Assembly (NCBI RefSeq): GCF_902459465.1
Contig: NC_047064.1
Coordinates: 4,428,762-4,492,761, forward strand
Source of the DNA: Asterias rubens
Lineage: Eukaryota > Echinodermata > Asteroidea > Forcipulatida > Asteriidae
Direction: 5' to 3'
DNA: 64,000 nt
Part shown: piece after piece, positions 62,099 to 64,000 of the stretch
Numbering within the stretch: position 1 is the first letter of the stretch
Layout of the letters: each line of letters starts with the position of its first letter
The notes under the pieces: model-generated
Databases searched by the model: none
The model's input: the letters and a program-made list of their open reading frames with translations, nothing else
What the model was told of the DNA's origin: nothing
Program-made: the position numbers and the translations under genes

Positions 62099-62869
62099 TT
62101 ATATTATATATCTATGAGCGCAACGCGCTCAGCCCGTAAAGGCAACGCGCTTTAGCTGAATATGACAACTGACGTTACACCGTAGGGCTCGATTGTGTCT
62201 TTATCATTTGCGCTCTCAACCAATGAAAAGGCAGGATATTTGAACGGGGTGTTATAAACATAAATAAACCATGGGATGATCGATAAAAATAATTGTTCAA
62301 AACCGTAGCCCCAACTTTGGGACCACGCAATTTTTGTATGTAGGCATGACGCGGAGAGGTGGCGGCCACGCAACTCCCAATGATCTAAAAATACCGGGGA
62401 CTAGTCTACATACAACGCGGTCGATGTGTAGTCTGAACGTATGACGTCACACTCGGAGGCTCGTGATTTACGAGAGTGCCCTTGAGCCTACGTTAATATT
62501 CTGAAGGTCACGAGGTACGGACGAACCTCGCATTAATTTTCCAGTCAACTTGTACATTCAAAACGTCATTATTTTGCAAAAGTGCAAGTAATACAAAGTC
62601 GGTGCCTCTGATGAGTACGGGCTTCAAACCGAGGAACGGAGCCTTTCCAAAACCTTCTGCAGTTTCAAAAAGGGCCTTATTATTTTGAAGGTTCAAAAGT
62701 TGCACCAATTAAAGCCATTTTACACTTTCGGAACAGAAACAAAAAACCCAAATAACTTACAGGGTTTACAGAAGGTAATGGTAAAAGACGTCTCTTGAAA
62801 TATTATTCCGTGAAATACTTTACTTTTTGAGAAAACAGTAAAACAATTATCAATTCTCGACAACGAGAA

Positions 62870-63118
62870 TTAAGGATTTATTATCAACACATGTCATGAC
62901 ACAGTGAAACGTGCGGAAACAAGGGTGGGTTTTCCCGTTATTTTCTCCCGACTCCGATGACCGATCGAGCCTAAATTTTCACAGGTTTGTTATTTTCTGC
63001 AGTATTGTCCAAGGCCCACACACTTCGTGTATCACAACTTATATATATATAAGTTGTGATACACGAAGTGTGTGGGCCTTGGACAATACTGCTTACCGAA
63101 AGTGTCCACTGGCTTAAA
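62870..63118. mobile_element. T1 element, right half, carrying a palindrome
   Basis: T1 landmarks acaagggtgggttt to cacaggtttgttattttctg, then a 94 bp palindrome and a right end gtgtccactggcttaaa. Confidence 0.65.
62999..63092. repeat. Perfect 94 bp palindrome (47 bp arms, no spacer)
   Basis: Arm starts gcagtattgtccaaggccca and runs to ttatata at the centre (63,045/63,046); the right arm is its exact complement. Confidence 0.95.
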
Positions 63119-63267
63119 TAAAGAGTTTTTACCCGAAATTGTTTTGAACTAGTGGCTAACCAAACTTTTAAATATCGAATACCTTTATAATTATAATCTA
63201 TACACTGAAGTAAAGAAATGCAATGAACCATATCAAAGCTCAGTAGTTTTCAACGGCTTGTCTCGGT

Positions 63268-63700
63268 TTAAAGGCAGTGGACGCATTGGTCATTACTCAC
63301 AATTATTGTTAGCATAACACCAATAAACTTGGTAACGATCAGTAATGGGGAGCTGTTGATAGTATAACACATTGTGAGAAACGGCTCCCTCTGCTGAAAC
63401 AACGTACGTAGGTCTCGAGAAAGAAGTAATTTTCCATGAATTTGATTTCAAGACCTCGTATTTGGATTTTGAGTTCTCGAAATCAAGCTTTGTCACACGA
63501 AGTTGTGTGCTTTCAGATGACCTGAAAGCACACAACTTCGTGTGACAAGGGTGTTTCTTCTTTCATTATTATCTCGCAACTCCGATGACTGATAGAGCTC
63601 AATTTTTTCACAGTATTTTGTTCTTCTTCATGCTTATGATGAGATACAGCAAGTGGCAGACTGGTCTTTGACAACTACCAATAGTGTCAACTGTCTTTAA
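63268..63700. mobile_element. T1 element with an enlarged central hairpin
   Basis: Both TIRs are present. The segment caagctttgtcacacgaagttgtgtgctttcagatga is partly mirrored by the following gaaagcacacaacttcgtgt, giving an extra inverted repeat at about 63,489-63,546. Confidence 0.8.
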
Positions 63701-64000
63701 AGAAAATATTTTTATATCTTGTAGTTTAATCGGGAATGAAATTTACGATCTTGGCCAGCTCGGTGTAGTTTTTTTTTTTTACTTGTTTGTTAATAGTTTA
63801 TAGAACTACAATCCCGGCCAAAATGCTTGGGCCACCCTTTCCTGACGTTATAATACATCAGTTCCCTTTGCACTTACAGTCACATTAAAAACATTTTGTC
63901 CCCCGCCCCCGCCCCCCCCTCCCACCGCTCAATGTTGACTGTAACTAAGAACACAGTCGGCAAATGGAACCAACATTGAAAGGGGGCAGGGGGGCCCAAC

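Larger units (their letters stand above)
61862..64000. other. Right flank without recognised genes
   Basis: Apart from the hairpin at 62.0 kb, the T1 pieces and the palindrome, nothing is recognised. The last 110 bp are C- then G-rich (ccccgcccccgccccccc; gggggcagggggg). Confidence 0.6.

Noticed and set aside
62508..62708. 66-codon minus-strand frame beginning MVQLLNLQNNKALF
   Set aside because: No family match, no clear splice sites or neighbours; could be chance.
1..64000. CRISPR arrays, rRNA genes, prokaryotic operons or viral genes
   Set aside because: No regularly spaced identical repeats with unique spacers, no rRNA-like sequence and no viral structural or replicase domain were seen; the DNA is clearly nuclear eukaryotic.

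Overview
The window is eukaryotic nuclear DNA: genes split by long introns with GT/AG splice sites, AT-rich non-coding DNA, microsatellites, tRNA-derived SINE pieces and very many short terminal-inverted-repeat (TIR) elements. Gene content and repeat style suggest a marine deuterostome invertebrate, most likely an echinoderm and perhaps a sea star. The species is an inference.

Layout. (1) 660-23,850, + strand: the 3' part of a class C GPCR of the GABA-B receptor type, 13 exons recovered, 587 codons plus stop. The 5' part of the Venus-flytrap domain lies left of the window. Its first visible intron (726-10,705) and its last long intron (20,116-23,375) are full of TIR elements and degenerate tandem repeats. 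(2) 25,108-31,865, - strand: a complete six-exon short-chain dehydrogenase of the 11-beta-hydroxysteroid dehydrogenase 1 type, 299 aa, with a hydrophobic N-terminal anchor and all catalytic residues at the spacing of the family. (3) 31,755-46,969 and 47,491-61,861: two tandem copies of a roughly 15 kb unit in direct orientation, separated by about 520 bp that is mostly one TIR element. Each copy carries one intact eight-exon gene on the - strand for a type I membrane protein with a signal peptide, a V-like immunoglobulin (Ig) domain, a 4-cysteine insert, a second Ig domain, one transmembrane helix and a short basic tail (A 299 aa, B 298 aa). Each unit also carries exon 1 and the upstream region of the dehydrogenase. 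The copy in unit B is an orphan, frame-broken exon. (4) 61,862-64,000: repeats only, including a perfect 94 bp palindrome.

The main discovery candidate is the Ig receptor pair. All eight exons keep their splice sites and reading frame in both copies and introns between them are nearly identical, yet the coding exons have diverged almost only by amino-acid replacement (about 42 replacement codons against about 5 synonymous ones, counted by eye). In the 4-cysteine exon 12 of 46 codons differ and all 12 change the amino acid. This is what diversifying selection or donor-templated exon diversification looks like, and it suggests a rapidly evolving recognition receptor, immune or self/non-self, that I cannot match to a named family.

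Because the two units are paralogous, they also act as filled/empty site pairs for several short mobile elements, which exposes how these elements insert. No ribosomal RNA gene, intact tRNA gene, CRISPR array or bacterial-type operon is visible.
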